This document shows, in pieces, positions 13,801 through 24,000 of a stretch of DNA of 64,000 nt. Source of the DNA: Saturnia japonica (Eukaryota > Arthropoda > Insecta > Lepidoptera > Saturniidae); the NCBI GenBank assembly GCA_033032175.1, contig CM065328.1, forward strand, positions 11,036,690 through 11,100,689, given 5' to 3'. The position numbers and the translations under genes were made by a program. Below the pieces are notes generated by a model, which saw only the letters and a list, made by a program, of their open reading frames with translations, made no database searches and was not told the DNA's origin. Each line of letters starts with the position of its first letter. The first letter of the stretch is position 1.

Positions 13801-15963
13801 TAGAAAGGTCAATAACAAAATTATTAGTCTATCTAGAAACAGAAGAACCACTTTCGAATCAACTATTATAGACTCAGGTCCTAAGGCTTTTTACAGTTAC
13901 ATAAGAAAACAACTGAACTCTAAAATCTGCATCCCTAACGTAATAAAAAATGTCTCAAATGAACTTGTTATGAAGCCTGAATTAATTGCCGAAGCCTTCG
14001 CTGATCAGTTTAAATTGAACTTTGTCAACGAGCCTGATGGACCGATGCCAAATATCAACGTTCCTAGAGTCATAAACGCTATTCAAGACTTAAGTATTAC
14101 TGGAGACTTAGTAAGAAAGAAGTTATCTAGCTTCAGTGATACTACAGCATCAGGGCCAGACGACATACCCTCAGTGGTATTGAAAAAATGCTCAGGAGCT
14201 CTAAGCGACGAAATAGCGAAAATGATGAACAAATCTCTGAAGGATGGAATAGTGCCAGCTGACTGGAAAACGGCAAATGTAGTACCGATTTATAAAAAAG
14301 GAAATAAATTACTGCCCGTCAACTATAGGCCCATAAGTTTGACTAGTGTATTGTGCAAAACCATGGAGATGATGATAGCTTGCCACATAAGAGAATTTCT
14401 AATACATGAAAAGATTACCCTGGATGAGCAGCATGGTTTCATCCCAAAACGATCTGTTACAACCAATTTACTAAATTGCTTAAACGAGTGGACACGGAAC
14501 CATAGTAATGGACAGCCAACAGATATCATTTACTTGGATTATGAGAAGGCATTTGACCGTGTTCCTCTGAAACGCCTCATACACAAATTGGAACACCTTG
14601 GCATACGTGGATGCATTTTAGCCTGGATATGCGACTTCCTTTCTGGTAGAACGTTTCGGGTGCGCATTGGCGAAGTCATGTCCGATCCGCGAAGTGTCCT
14701 CAGTGGCGTTCCTCAAGGTTCGGTGCTTGGTCCATTGCTCTTTATCTTGTTCCTCTCAGACTTGAAAAGTACTCTGCAACTACCTTTTTCGCTTTTTGCT
14801 GATGATACCAAATTTTTTGCTAACCCTCGAAGCAACTGGCGAGCTATACATAATGACCTTAATGCGATTTTTAAGTGGACTCATGACTGGCTTCTAACTT
14901 TAAGATGTGAAATAAGTGCTCCGTGCTACACATTGGTCAGTAATAATCCTTGTCAGATATACTATCCTAGGTGTTGTTGAATCAATTAACCGCAGTTGAA
15001 ACACCAAGGACTTGGGAGTTACAGTGATCCAAAGATCTTAAATGGGGAACTTATTTGCTTGGGTTGTGAAGACATAACTAATTCGATCCTTTATATCATT
15101 CGCAAGGCATTTTAAATTCCTAACAGCTAGATCAACTTTTATAAAGTTATACAAGACCTATATTAGACCACTTCTTGAACATGTTTATATATCTGGATCC
15201 CTATGTCAAATAATGCACATTTAGCTCATTGAATGTACAGAGAAGGGCTACTAAGATGGTGTATGCAATGCGTACACTTATCCTATGAACAGCGCCTCAT
15301 AAACCTTGGCCTTACCAGTATCTATAACACCGTTGAGAAGAGGGGCATGTTAAATCGAAAAGATTATTAAATCCTCACTAATTAGCTAACGATGTGCCAG
15401 CCTTAAAGATATGTTTAAGTCAAATGAAAAAAACACCTACGAGGTCATCCCTTGAAGACTTTGAGAATTCCCAGCAAGTAAGAATATCCAATGAAGCGAG
15501 TATCTTGCCTATACAGAGTGGTCACAGCATGGAAAAAACTGTCCAGAAAAAGTTGTGATGGCTCCTACCATAACCTCCTTTAAGAGCAGATTGGACAAGG
15601 AAGATATCTCCAAGCTATTTGATACGCACGCATCAGCTAATTAGCTGCTAGTGTGTCTTACCAAATATAATAATAATAATAATAATTAAAACCTTTCGTA
15701 TATCCACTTTCTTAAAATCATCTTTCGCTCATTTTACATAACATTTTAGTTATCTCATTAGAACCTCATTTTAAGTGATAAAGATTATGTTCGATAGTGG
15801 GCGAATGCACATTATAGTGAATAATATTTAAGTCAGAATTACGAACTTGAGCTTCAAACTGAGCTACAGCATCTTGTATTGCTTCATCGGCAGGCATATC
15901 AAATTCTTCTATATTCTCCTTCACGACCTCATCGTAGGTTTCTTGGGTGATTACACGAACCAT
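1681..15963 (-). CDS. ARMC6: Armadillo repeat-containing protein 6 (ARMC6) orthologue, 9 coding exons
   Basis: Built from nine exons, in coding order: 15847-15963, 12142-12291, 10751-10980, 10222-10378, 9463-9598, 7956-8121, 5356-5449, 3645-3794, 1681-1896. They total 1416 nt (471 aa), close to the roughly 476-501 aa of vertebrate ARMC6. Every junction keeps phase. The N-terminus (VRVITQETYDEVVKENIEEF), the middle (LMDTQPDLL, then DDDIRVEFGKAHDHAK, ALAGNDDVK) and the C-terminus (ALRDL, WTG) follow the ARMC6 pattern. The protein is expected to be a stack of armadillo repeats; its cellular role is poorly known. The start at 15963 is chosen because MVRVITQET aligns with the family. The first donor (GTTCGT) is weak. 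Introns hold the nested tektin, a LINE remnant and many small repeats. The 5' end faces CHMP4. Confidence 0.93.
3341..3640 (+). mobile_element. tRNA-derived SINE, family B
   Basis: The head has a tRNA-like A box (TGGCTCAGTTG) and B box (GAGTTCGAATTCC), followed by a tRNA-unrelated body (CATAGCATGGTGGAAGGG, then GGCAGCTGCACTT). The same body recurs at 30338, 33706, 43290, 50910 and 52890. It lies in the last ARMC6 intron and stops just before exon 8. Confidence 0.7.
3645..3794 (-). CDS. ARMC6: ARMC6 exon 8
   Basis: Residues 351-400, with acceptor ATAG and donor CAG|GTATGT. Its product (SNPTASALTLKCIAALSL, then REPEHGKQYLENGAP) is one armadillo repeat, in phase 0 at both ends. Confidence 0.92.
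4140..4270 (-). repeat. Dispersed repeat, family G
   Basis: Reverse-complement relative of 10410-10545 and 5215-5310. The shared block is CTCGCCCCCGCCA flanked by GTCCGAC/GTCGTACGACT-like sequence. No coding capacity, and termini are not resolved. Confidence 0.45.
4430..4930 (+). repeat. Dispersed repeat, family F (about 500 bp)
   Basis: Opens with GAAGTGAAAACTTCTTAAG and closes with GGTTTCACTTCTACCACGTG. The same order of blocks is found at 39475-39995, with internal indels. The start and end carry inverted GAAGTGAAA / TTTCACTTC, so these may be the element's termini. Class unknown. Confidence 0.55.
5215..5310 (+). repeat. Dispersed repeat, family G
   Basis: Shares TACCTCGCCCCCGCCAA and ACTTGTACGACTATA with 10410-10545. 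It lies in the ARMC6 intron just before exon 7. Confidence 0.45.
5356..5449 (-). CDS. ARMC6: ARMC6 exon 7
   Basis: Residues 319-350, with acceptor TTTGCAG and donor TCG|GTAATT. It encodes LITALAGNDDVKRDLVKSG, the most recognisable ARMC6 repeat, and takes two bases of its first codon from exon 6. Confidence 0.93.
5700..5890 (+). repeat. Dispersed repeat, family A
   Basis: Same blocks as 9800, 34690, 49350 and 53610: AATTTCAATGATTTTGA, a GGTGTATCTTCGAAG stretch, AACAAAGAAG and GCTGAACAT. It reads partly open in one frame but carries stops. Class unknown. Confidence 0.5.
6022..7278 (+). pseudogene. Tektin, intronless, nested in ARMC6 intron, two frameshifts
   Basis: A full-length tektin (about 418 codons; the family is usually 390-450) on the strand opposite ARMC6. 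It spans three frame segments: 6022-6294, 6295-6640 and 6640-7278. The tektin signature appears as RPNVENCRE (classic form RPNVELCRD) near the C-terminal third, with the expected LTDIENQM, LERDWSNK and HIDNERCLRLR blocks and a C-terminus like tektin-3/4/5. Tektins are coiled-coil filament proteins of the doublet microtubules in cilia and sperm flagella. One extra G sits near 6295 and one base is missing near 6640. Both are single-base and opposite in sign, so the outer segments share a frame. It has no introns, suggesting a retrocopy. It could be a young pseudogene or a real gene with assembly indels. No clear poly(A) tail or target duplication is seen. Confidence 0.85.
7956..8121 (-). CDS. 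ARMC6: ARMC6 exon 6
   Basis: Residues 264-319 (YTKPPLVSELMLTMASLL, RHELCKMVADCGVDTLF). The acceptor is TTTTCAG and the donor CT|GTAAGT, with both junction codons split. Confidence 0.92.
8520..8743 (+). mobile_element. RTE-type LINE fragment, left half
   Basis: Degenerate coding sequence reading LHVAEIRMFRWMCDVTRMDK and later ENRPVGEKLR. This is the C-terminal tail typical of RTE-clade reverse transcriptase ORFs. It carries stops and is split by the MITE at 8744. It resumes in frame at 9202. Confidence 0.7.
8744..9205 (+). mobile_element. MITE, family 1, complete, nested in an RTE fragment
   Basis: Imperfect terminal inverted repeats: left GGGGGTATTCAAGTATAACG and right (reverse complement) GGGGCCGTTCGAGTATTACG. 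C-rich subterminal blocks sit on both sides. The RTE sequence on the two sides rejoins as CATCTGA / TGACCAG, giving a 3-bp TGA (or 4-bp CTGA) duplication. No ORF; superfamily not assigned. Confidence 0.8.
9206..9330 (+). mobile_element. RTE-type LINE fragment, right half
   Basis: Continuation of 8520-8743 after the MITE. It ends in the RTE-like GRLKKL stretch and a degenerate 3' end. Confidence 0.6.
9463..9598 (-). CDS. ARMC6: ARMC6 exon 5
   Basis: Residues 219-264 with KLTLDDDIRVEFGKAHDHAK, the strongest family match in the gene. It starts in phase 0 after TTTTTAAG, and the donor is G|GTTTGT. Confidence 0.93.
9800..10021 (+). repeat. Dispersed repeat, family A
   Basis: Blocks CAACTTCAATGATGCAATG, AAATTAAAATTGGACCACTC and GGTTCATAAACAAAGAAG match the other family A copies. 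The 89-codon open frame across it is repeat-derived and not a supported gene. Confidence 0.55.
10222..10378 (-). CDS. ARMC6: ARMC6 exon 4
   Basis: Residues 166-218. Recognised by MCCLKHEMNRQKLFSKNIG, an ARMC6 repeat core. The acceptor is TTTCAG|C, completing a TAC codon with exon 3, and the donor is AAAAG|GTAAAT. Confidence 0.9.
10410..10545 (+). repeat. Dispersed repeat, family G
   Basis: GC-rich island in AT-rich intron: CGTTTCCCTTCCCGGTACA, CAGTACCTCGCCCCCGCCAA and CGCACGAAGTTGTACGAC. It matches 5215-5310 directly and 4140-4270 in reverse. Confidence 0.45.
10751..10980 (-). CDS. ARMC6: ARMC6 exon 3
   Basis: Residues 90-166 (TECNKGIAHRVRAGKDGAY; later MALMDTQPDLLDQKGVDL). The acceptor is AATTTTCAG and the donor TA|GTAAGT. 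Both ends agree in phase with the neighbouring exons. Confidence 0.93.
11037..11320. mobile_element. RTE-type LINE fragment with internal inversion
   Basis: The first part (to about 11110) is an RTE 3' end on the minus strand (GGGGGATGCCTATGTCCAGT when reversed). The next part is RTE coding sequence on the plus strand, colinear with 34990-35160 (GCAGCGTGGGCAGAC). The back-to-back order is that of an insertion with a 5' inversion. Confidence 0.65.
11640..11755 (+). mobile_element. Helitron 3' fragment
   Basis: Ends GGTGAAACCGTGGGGCACAG followed by CTAG|T, the terminus shared by lepidopteran Helitrons and by the copy at 61845-62113. The 5' part is absent. Confidence 0.65.
11823..11999 (+). repeat. 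Minisatellite, about 8 units of 22 bp
   Basis: Unit near AAAGCTATTAAAATCATTAA with drift between copies. It begins about 70 bp after the Helitron 3' end. The neighbourhood to 12141 is AT-rich with no gene. Confidence 0.75.
12142..12291 (-). CDS. ARMC6: ARMC6 exon 2
   Basis: Residues 40-89 (GVDLSNIIKDLRLG, then an acidic SSEDSDLEELLKELD helix). The acceptor is TTTACAG and the donor AAG|GTTAAT; phase 0 at both ends. Confidence 0.9.
12840..12925 (+). repeat. Short dispersed repeat shared with 63225-63290
   Basis: AAGCCTTCTGAGGCTCCAGA followed by ATGGCTAACAGTA matches GCCGTCTGAGGCTCCAGGAC and ATGGCTGACAGTA at 63225-63290. Class unknown. No gene is seen in 12300-13250. Confidence 0.5.
13251..13400 (+). 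mobile_element. LINE 3'-end fragment
   Basis: The block GGCACTGAAAACCACTTACC with CATTAAGTGAGCAGTTTGC resembles the 3' end carried at 59515-59560 (CACTTACCATCAGGCGGGCC). It is followed by an A-rich tail. Clade not assigned. Confidence 0.45.
13543..13665 (+). mobile_element. Short LINE 3' fragment
   Basis: GAGAGAGCATGTAAAACGAAAAGATTATTAA-like sequence and AATATCCATAAAGGGAGTAT parallel the downstream LINE at about 15340-15500, so this is a second, deleted copy of the same family. Confidence 0.5.
13777..13810. repeat. Perfect 16-bp inverted repeat (hairpin) at LINE 5' junction
   Basis: GACCTTTCTATATTAA and its exact reverse complement, separated by AA. The right arm abuts the first readable codons of the truncated LINE ORF. 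Confidence 0.85.
13811..15690 (+). mobile_element. CR1-like non-LTR retrotransposon, 5'-truncated, decayed
   Basis: A single frame from about 13811 to 14980 encodes the reverse transcriptase, with KTANVVPIYKKG, NYRPISLTS, YLDYEKAFDRV, SGVPQGSVLGPLLF and the catalytic FADD (around 14795-14810). After the stop at 14980 the C-terminal part continues in shifted frames with stops. The element ends in a TAA-type simple tail (about 15668-15688). The endonuclease domain is missing. It sits in the first ARMC6 intron on the opposite strand. Assignment to the CR1/Jockey group is from motif style; clade is uncertain. Confidence 0.85.
15847..15963 (-). CDS. ARMC6: ARMC6 exon 1
   Basis: Residues 1-39 from ATG at 15963. 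ITQETYDEVVKENIEEF and AIQDAVAQFEAQ match the ARMC6 N-terminus. The phase-0 donor CAA|GTTCGT is weak, but it alone gives the conserved Q-G-V-D-L-S-N join. Confidence 0.88.
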
Positions 15964-17845
15964 TTTCACAATTTCAAATAATATTAGTTCTGATAAGTAT
16001 ATTCTAAATGCAATAGTATAGTAGAAAATACTTTAAAAAATCTCATATGTGAACACAATAGTCTGTAGTGAACACCGACAGTCCGACACCACAACAAGAA
16101 AAACGAAAACAATCAGAAATAGAGGTGGGCGATTATGATATATACTAATGTAATCATTCATTATAAAGATAAATATAAATATCTCGATTATAGCCTTTAA
16201 AAATTACGTATATTATTAGTTCGATTATGAGTGATAATTCATAGTGAAGTCTGATGTATTACCCAGAGGTAGGCGAGAGTGGAACGCTAAAAAAATGACC
16301 TTTTTTTGTAGGTAATTGTTTTATGTGTTCTTGTAAAAAGTTCTTCTCTACTGCGCGACCTTTTTTTAGCTGTCCACTTTCGCCTACCTCTGGGTAATAC
16401 ATAAAAGACTCCATTATGAATGATCTTTCATATTCGTAATTCGATTACGAATTATCGCTCATAAGTGAAATAACTCGATTATGTAATCATTCTTAATTGA
16501 ATACTTGTAATAAAATCATTCATTATTAAGTTAAATTTATATATCTCGATGACAGCCATTAGAAAAAACTAAAACTAGGTTACTAATGTCACTAATATTA
16601 ATAGTTACTACTTTGATAGGTTTAGTAATTATTACGACCGAGCGATCTTCCCACTCTACATGTATATATATTGTATTCATAACTCTACATTTTTTTAATA
16701 AGTACTTAACCTCAATTCAGTCGTCATTCATAATCGCTCATCTCTACTTTTTACTGTGGAGTAAGCATGTGTCCGCTATAGCCAAACCTAACTGAAAACG
16801 GTTGACATGCCTCTAACGTACCGTATCGGTATTGATATAGCTAATAACGGCTATCAAATATCTAGGTACTAACAACTGAAAATGACGTAACGCTGTCAAC
16901 CAACTTACATTATCACAATAGCTGGTTATTTCAGCGATTCTCGTTTCGCTATGTTGGTAACCAAACGAACAATAATATCTATAATAACCAAAATAATTAT
17001 GCCTTCTCTCACTTTCTAAGTGTTTCCTTACGTGCAAAACAAAGAAGGAGCGAATATTGGCTAGCGGTTGAAATCCAGTAAATTTTTACTAATATTAATA
17101 TAAACCAAAGACGACCTAATTTCTATAACGCTAAGGCATAACTGTAATAAGGTTTGGAAGATCAAACTATAATGGTCAATTATGTCGATGAAAACCGTTC
17201 ATTATAGTTTGACCCATGAAAGGTTACATTGTTAAACTTTGTAGCGATAGACATAAGGTCGTGATTGGTAAGGTCGTGAGGTACTTTAGTATAGTTACGA
17301 CTGACAGTATCGATACGGTAGATAGCATATTTACATTATCGATTACAAACGAAAACGATGCGCGTATTATACAGCTGAAAACTTGCTTTGGTATCGATAT
17401 TTGGCAACGGATATCAATACCGGTATTGAAACCAAATATCGGCTAGATAGCCGTTGCCAGAAATAGCTGATAACGCCCATAGCTACTGTGGAGTGATCTT
17501 CATTTAACGTTTTGAAACTAAACTAAGCCAAAATTAAGATTTGAAGTTTAAGAATTTTTTTTATTTTGTGATATTATGTACATTGAAATTATTTATTCAA
17601 ATCTTGTTTAATAATACTTTATAAATTTATAATTTACTTATAATAATATTTAGTACTTTAAAATGTTTTAAATCTTTATATGACCCTAAAAAATAGTACA
17701 CATTTAAACGTTCCGATTGTATCGCAGATGACGCATACTGTCGTAGGAAAAAAATAATTCTCATTTTATGTTATGTATATGTACGTAATTCAATAATAAT
17801 TGTAATATTCAGTGTATTTACTATAACACAACTTTAGTTTTAAAA
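15964..17845. promoter_or_regulatory. Divergent intergenic region, ARMC6 / CHMP4
   Basis: Both flanking genes point outward, so promoters for both should lie here. I see no TATA box or motif I would assign. The interval holds a MITE (16254-16402), a pair of about 55-bp direct repeats near 16150 and 16511 (shared AAATCATTCATTAT and ATATCTCGAT), and AT-rich sequence with no gene. Confidence 0.4.
16254..16402. mobile_element. MITE, 149 bp, with about 30-bp inverted repeats
   Basis: Begins ATGTATTACCCAGAGGTAGG and ends with the reverse complement. The arms differ by one base in the first 30 or so. The inner loop is about 90 bp. Flanking TA within the arms would fit a Tc1/mariner-like origin, but that is not certain. 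Confidence 0.8.
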
Positions 17846-18026
17846 ATGAGTTTTCTCGGGAAAATATTTGGTGGTAAAAAAGAAGAAAAAGGCCCGACTA
17901 CACATGAAGCAATACAGAAACTGCGCGAGACAGAAGAACTTCTTGTCAAGAAACAAGAGTTTCTAGAAAAGAAAATCGATATAGAGATACAAACAGCTAG
18001 GAAAAATGGCACGAAGAATAAGAGAG
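17846..18026 (+). CDS. CHMP4B: CHMP4 exon 1
   Basis: Residues 1-60 plus one base; donor AGAG|GTAAGT. The start is set by the conserved MSFLGKIFG. No in-frame upstream ATG is needed. Confidence 0.96.
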
Positions 18027-21000
18027 GTAAGTTATTTGAAGGGTTTTAAACGTGTTCCTAGCATATTGTTAGGCGTGCATTTCTATTTGACATCATTTCT
18101 TTGTTGGTCAGCCTTGTTGATTAATTTATACTATTTAGACTTACGTATTTCAATAGTAATGTGTGAAGGATCAAAAACTGTCATATTCTTAGGCTTACTC
18201 TTTCTATTGATTTCCTTCTACACCTGTATGACAATTAATATGTACTTATTAAAAAATATAGTTATAAGCAACTCGATTCTCACGTATCTATTGTGTTCAA
18301 TAGTGGGTATACTAGTAAGTTTAGGGATCGTATGCTAGATAATGTTTTAAGCCAGCTAATTGAAGAACAGGCTAATACGTTCATAATGTTTATTGGAACC
18401 TATCCTATTTTATTATGATTATTTAAACACAAAGCAAAAATATCACTACCCATGATATGCGGGAATGTGAAACAAGTAATATATTGGTGATATTATATTA
18501 ATAAAGTGATTATCACACAAAAGAAAATGACTGTTCAGAGATATCAGTTGTTTTTAACATGATTTATAGTATCAATAATATATTTTAACATAAGTGGTCA
18601 GTGGCGTTTTGCATTTATACCTCTCATTTTTTTAAAATAAACCCTTCAATAATGCTTTTTAGTGCTACACATATCCCACCAATCAGTTTTGAATCAAATT
18701 TGATTATTAAATAATAATTGTTGATAATTATATTATTAAGTATGTAATTTCTATAAATTAGTAATCTGATTATAGTCTTATGATGAATGGAGTTGAAGAT
18801 GCAATATTCTTATTAAATTAAATGTACAAAGTAATTATTTTGCATCATTAAGACAAGTCATATTATGACCTACATACATACATGTACATATTATGACATA
18901 TGTTTGACCTCTCTTGCTACACCTCTATAATTAAAAATAATTGCTATAAATACTATGATCTGGCATGCTAAATGAATTTAAATTGTGATTGTAGTCTATT
19001 TCACCCTCTTTTTTTAAGTATTTTGGTGGTATAAGTTTTTATTTTCCTTTGTACTGTAATAAAATTATAATTTGAAATTGATCAATTCTTTAATAAGCCA
19101 CAATTGGGTAAAAGCCTATTCTCAATGAAAGTTATTGCTTAAAGGCCCATTTAGATGGAGAGAGTTTCTCAACTTGAATATACAATTATTGAAAGGACAT
19201 AAAAATATTTCTTCATGTAAACATTTGTGATTATCACTCTTCTACAAGGGCGAGAATTGCCTCGCCATTGTATTGTCATTGCCTCTGTCTAAACAGAATT
19301 GGAAATCAAAAATGGTATTTGAATTTTTGTGCTAATCCCTACCATGAGTGCAGTGCTTGAAGGTGTTTTAATTATTTCTGCTTTTCTAAGTTAAGGATTT
19401 ATGGAATGAAAACGAAAAATAAAATAATGGATAGCAAGCAAAAAATCTTTTGGAGCATCTGAAAGTTTTTGTTGTTTTTCCTATTCTAAATTCTAATTCT
19501 CCTAATTTTAAATTCTCATTCTCCCTATTTTACAAACACTCATAACTTCTATAAATAAAAAGATTAATGAACTTAATATTATCAGCAGTTCTAATTTAAA
19601 AAGATTTCTGTGTATAATTTTGAGAAAAATACTATAGTAATCACTCAATTCGAAAGGCATTTCTTGCACTGAAAATGGTTCAAACCGATTCATAGTATAC
19701 TCATATGACATTGAAAAAATGTCATAGGAGATAGTGTTTATACAAGTCGAGAACTCTGAGAGAATCATTTTATAATATATTTCACCATGTAAACAGTTGC
19801 AGTAGGCGATATGTTACTTATGAATCTCCTGAATTTAGCTATTGCCTTTGTGTAAACATTATGATAGCATAATCTTATGGTGATTATTGCTTGCGATAAT
19901 AGCATACAATTTCTCACCCGTCAATGTACGATAAACTCTCTCCATCTAAATGGGCTTTTATACTAGTCTGGCTCACATAATATTGGTGATTGTAAACTTT
20001 TTTTTTTATATAACTGAGGTGGTAAATAAGTGTTTGGCACACCTGATGATAAGCCGTTAACATAGCCTTTTGTAATACCACAGATATCACTATCATGTGG
20101 CCAACCTTGAACCCTTACTCTGCAAACTCTACTCACTGCAGGAACATAGCATAATATATCTATCTGCCTGTCGTCTTCTATAGGGTGAAGTACAGTAAAT
20201 TAAGTAATATTTGGTTTTACTAAGTGAACATTTCACAAGCCTTTAAGGTATTCCTTATTGATTTTTCTTTCAACATTTTATTTTACATTGTAACAAATTA
20301 CAATCACATTTGTAAAGGTTCCTTTATTAATAATGTTTGGTTTCATTAAACTCACAATTGTGTTGATGAGTCAAGGTACTTCTATTGTGTATAGTTGTGT
20401 ACTCTAATAGGTACTAACTGTGCCCCATGGTTTCACCCGTGTTACTTTTATCGAAAAACACCGCGCCGCGCCGCCAGCTCACTCATGTAGTCTATCATAA
20501 TTGTTCTTTGAGGCCATCCATAAATTACGTCACACGAATTTCATGATTTTTTTACCCCTCCCCCGTCCTCGTCACAGCTGGTCACATTTGTGAGACCCCC
20601 CCTCTTCCCCACCTAGTGTGATGTCATATATTTTGCAATTTTATAATTAGAAATTTATGAAATTAAAACAGCAGTTTTCGGAAATGGTTTTCATTTCCAT
20701 TTAAATTATTTTTCAATCAAATCAACATGAAATCAAACAATGGTATAAAAATTAACAAAACATTAAAAAAATCACTTTAATGAAAGATAAAAACTTAATC
20801 CTCTTCAGTCCATACACTTCAAACCCATTCCTTTATATTATTTATAACTGGCATAGTAGTCACATCGTTCTCATTTGGACAGTTAACATCTTCATCTAAC
20901 CATAAAGCTTCATTGTCATCATTCAAACAAAGAATTTCCTTGTCACGTCTAGCAGCAATCTGAGGCCGAATTTTCGCGATGGGCAATACTTCTTCTTGCG

Positions 21001-24000
21001 TTTTATGTGATTTCTTGTGTAGGTTAGTGGTCTTGTATGATGCAAAATATAGACCACAGATGCCACACGATCGCTTAAATAAGTATGCCTCGACACTGGG
21101 GCAATAGGTATCATACGGAATTTGCTTCAAATATGATGAAGCTCGGAGATCCAAAGATAGCTGAAGTAACAGTGTCGCGAATTTTCTTTCACAGTCATCT
21201 TTTTCTATGGTAACATACCCGTTACACGTCTGTTGTACTTGTACTACACAATGGTGTACTCACATTGTCGACAATATTCTTAAAGTCGGTAACTTATTTT
21301 TCTTCGAACTATAAAGGTAATAAGTCTCAAATAATAGAGTTGTAAAAGTTATTAAATAAAACATTGCTATGTTCGAGATACAGAAGTCCAATAAAAAATT
21401 TTCTCCGATTATTTTGACTAGAGGGTTGATATTTAGTGCAACGGAGGTTTTGGGACTTGAATGGAAGGGAACACATTCTTTCGAGTTTGGGAGGTTTCGA
21501 CTTAAAGAAGTTCTAATGTACTTAGATATAAAATATTATATTTTGAAAAAATGTGATGTGACAAAATTTGGGACCCCTCCCCCTAAACGTGTGACGTAAT
21601 TTATGGATGGCCCCTTTCCGCAAGTACAAATTATTTTAATTTTTCATTATCTCCTAAAATATGTGTCCAAATAGCATACTTTCAAGAGCAAAATTTAACT
21701 TTATAAAATTGTCTTTATGATGTAGTAACTTTTGTTCCTAAGGATTAATATGCCATGCCTAAAAATAATGCTTATAAATCCCTTTTTTAATTTTCAACGA
21801 ATCTTTGTCACAATATACTTTATTGTGGCTTATTTATAAGAGATAGGCATATGTTATCACTGACTTTTTTTTAGATATACTAAGGACCAATATTATTATA
21901 GAACATTGGATTTTCGTGTCATTAACGATTATGCCAGCGCACGCGGTTAAAGCTGTTCGGGAGGGCCTCGTCTTCCGATTTACGTAACAAAAATCAATAT
22001 TTAAGGCTATCTGAGAGTCATACCCTAATCTTAAATAGCCTATACTATTCCTCGAGAATCTGGCTATCATCCGAATATATGAATCCGACTGGTAGTTCCA
22101 GAGGTTAGCGGGTTTAAACAAACAAACAAAAAACTTTTCTGCTTTATTAAATTACTATAGATAATTAATACAATGTATATTATCACAACCTACTCAGAAG
22201 GCTGTTTTCTTGAGTTGGTAATGCAATCCACTGTAACATGACAAACCAGATCAAATTATGTTATTATTTTTATCTTTGACCATTACTATGTTTTTAATTA
22301 ATATAGGTTTAGGGGAGGTGGTAGAAATTTCTTTAGAGAGTTCGTTCTACTTGGGGCTGTCAGACTAGTGAAATACCTTCACCCTACAAAAGATCGCAGC
22401 TTGGATGGTAAGGGGTTCAAAGATCAACAACTCTCTTACCCATAGCATTACCATCAAGCATGCCTTATGTGCCACCTTAGATGTATAAAAAAAATTGTTT
22501 TCAAATGGATAAGCCAGTTAGTTGATCGTTGATCTGATGTCCTTCAAATAAAATTTTGAATCCATTTAATTGTGTTTACAAAATAGTTTCATTTATTAGA
22601 ACATGTAAACATACTGTTATAAAGATCTGGTTCAAGTGTCTAGCAAGAATATAGAAATATTCGTGTATTCATTTGCAAATATTGCATGACATCTACAATC
22701 CTAATTTTACTTTATTACTGGTGTATACATAGTTATATATCATATTACCATATAAAAATATAATAAAAATAGCCTATATCATTCAGGGATTATGTAGTTT
22801 CCTGTTAGTGAAAGAATTTTCAGAATTGCATCAGTAGTTCTGGAGATAACCCTTTACAAACATACACAAAAAATTTACCACTTTATAATATTAGTATAGA
22901 CAAATACTCCACCGGTATGTAGTCTCTTAGTATCCACATTTTACAAGCATACGGATTAACATTACCAACTCGTTTTACAGCTGCCATCGCTGCCCTCAAG
23001 CGGAAGAAGCGCTATGAGAAACAGCTGACACAGATCGACGGCACTTTAACCCAGATCGAGGCACAACGTGAGGCGCTTGAGGGCGCCACAACCAACGCGC
23101 AGGTCCTCAACACGATGCGCGATGCGGCCAACGCTATGAAGCTCGCACACAAGGATATGTTAGTTTTTCACATAGTCGTCATTTTGTATAACTTTTAATG
23201 TTATACTTATTTTGGCGTGTTTAGTAGAAAGTAAAAAATAGAGTTGCGCCCGCAACATGTGTCAGTAGTGCTACATGACGAAGTTAGCCATTAATGATAA
23301 TAATGTAAATATATTCATTTTACTGTTGACATGATGAAATTAGTCTCCAGTGATAATAATGTAAATCCATTTTACTGATGCAGGGAATAACATTTTTGGA
23401 GTTTTCTTTTGTTACGCCGTAGAAGAATAACTTCTTACGTGCGTCTATTACGTACAATCAATTGTCCTCAGTGTATTTGTAAATTACTTCTGGATGATTA
23501 ATGGTTCACACTATTATTATTAAACAAGTTTAAGGGTCAATCAACTATTTTACTGACACTTTGCTGTCTCTGACAAATTATTATCAATATGTAGTAATTG
23601 ATAATAGTCTAATCCAAGATCATTGATAATTAAGCACAATGGGCAACATATTACATTATCAAAAATCTTTAGTTTAAATCTCATGGTAACTCATGATCTA
23701 AAATATACATTCCATGTGTTTTGGTCTGTTTATTACTTTATTTTATGAATGTTTAAATAAATAAACGCCCGACGCCACATTGACAAAAACAGAATCTTTC
23801 TTCCCACTTAGTGACATTGACAGACCGCCTTCTCATCCACTAGTGATGTTACCTACTCACAACATCCTCCTTATTAGAAAAAGTTAATTTAATATAATTT
23901 TACAGCTTGAGACAGTTTACAAAAATTGACTAAACTCTTAACAATAACCCTTAATTACAAAGACTATTTAAGTAACTCAAAATAAGACAGTTTGTTGAAC

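Noticed and set aside
19508..19768. 86-codon minus ORF inside the TTAA-type element as a transposase
   Set aside because: No catalytic or DNA-binding motif; probably a chance frame.
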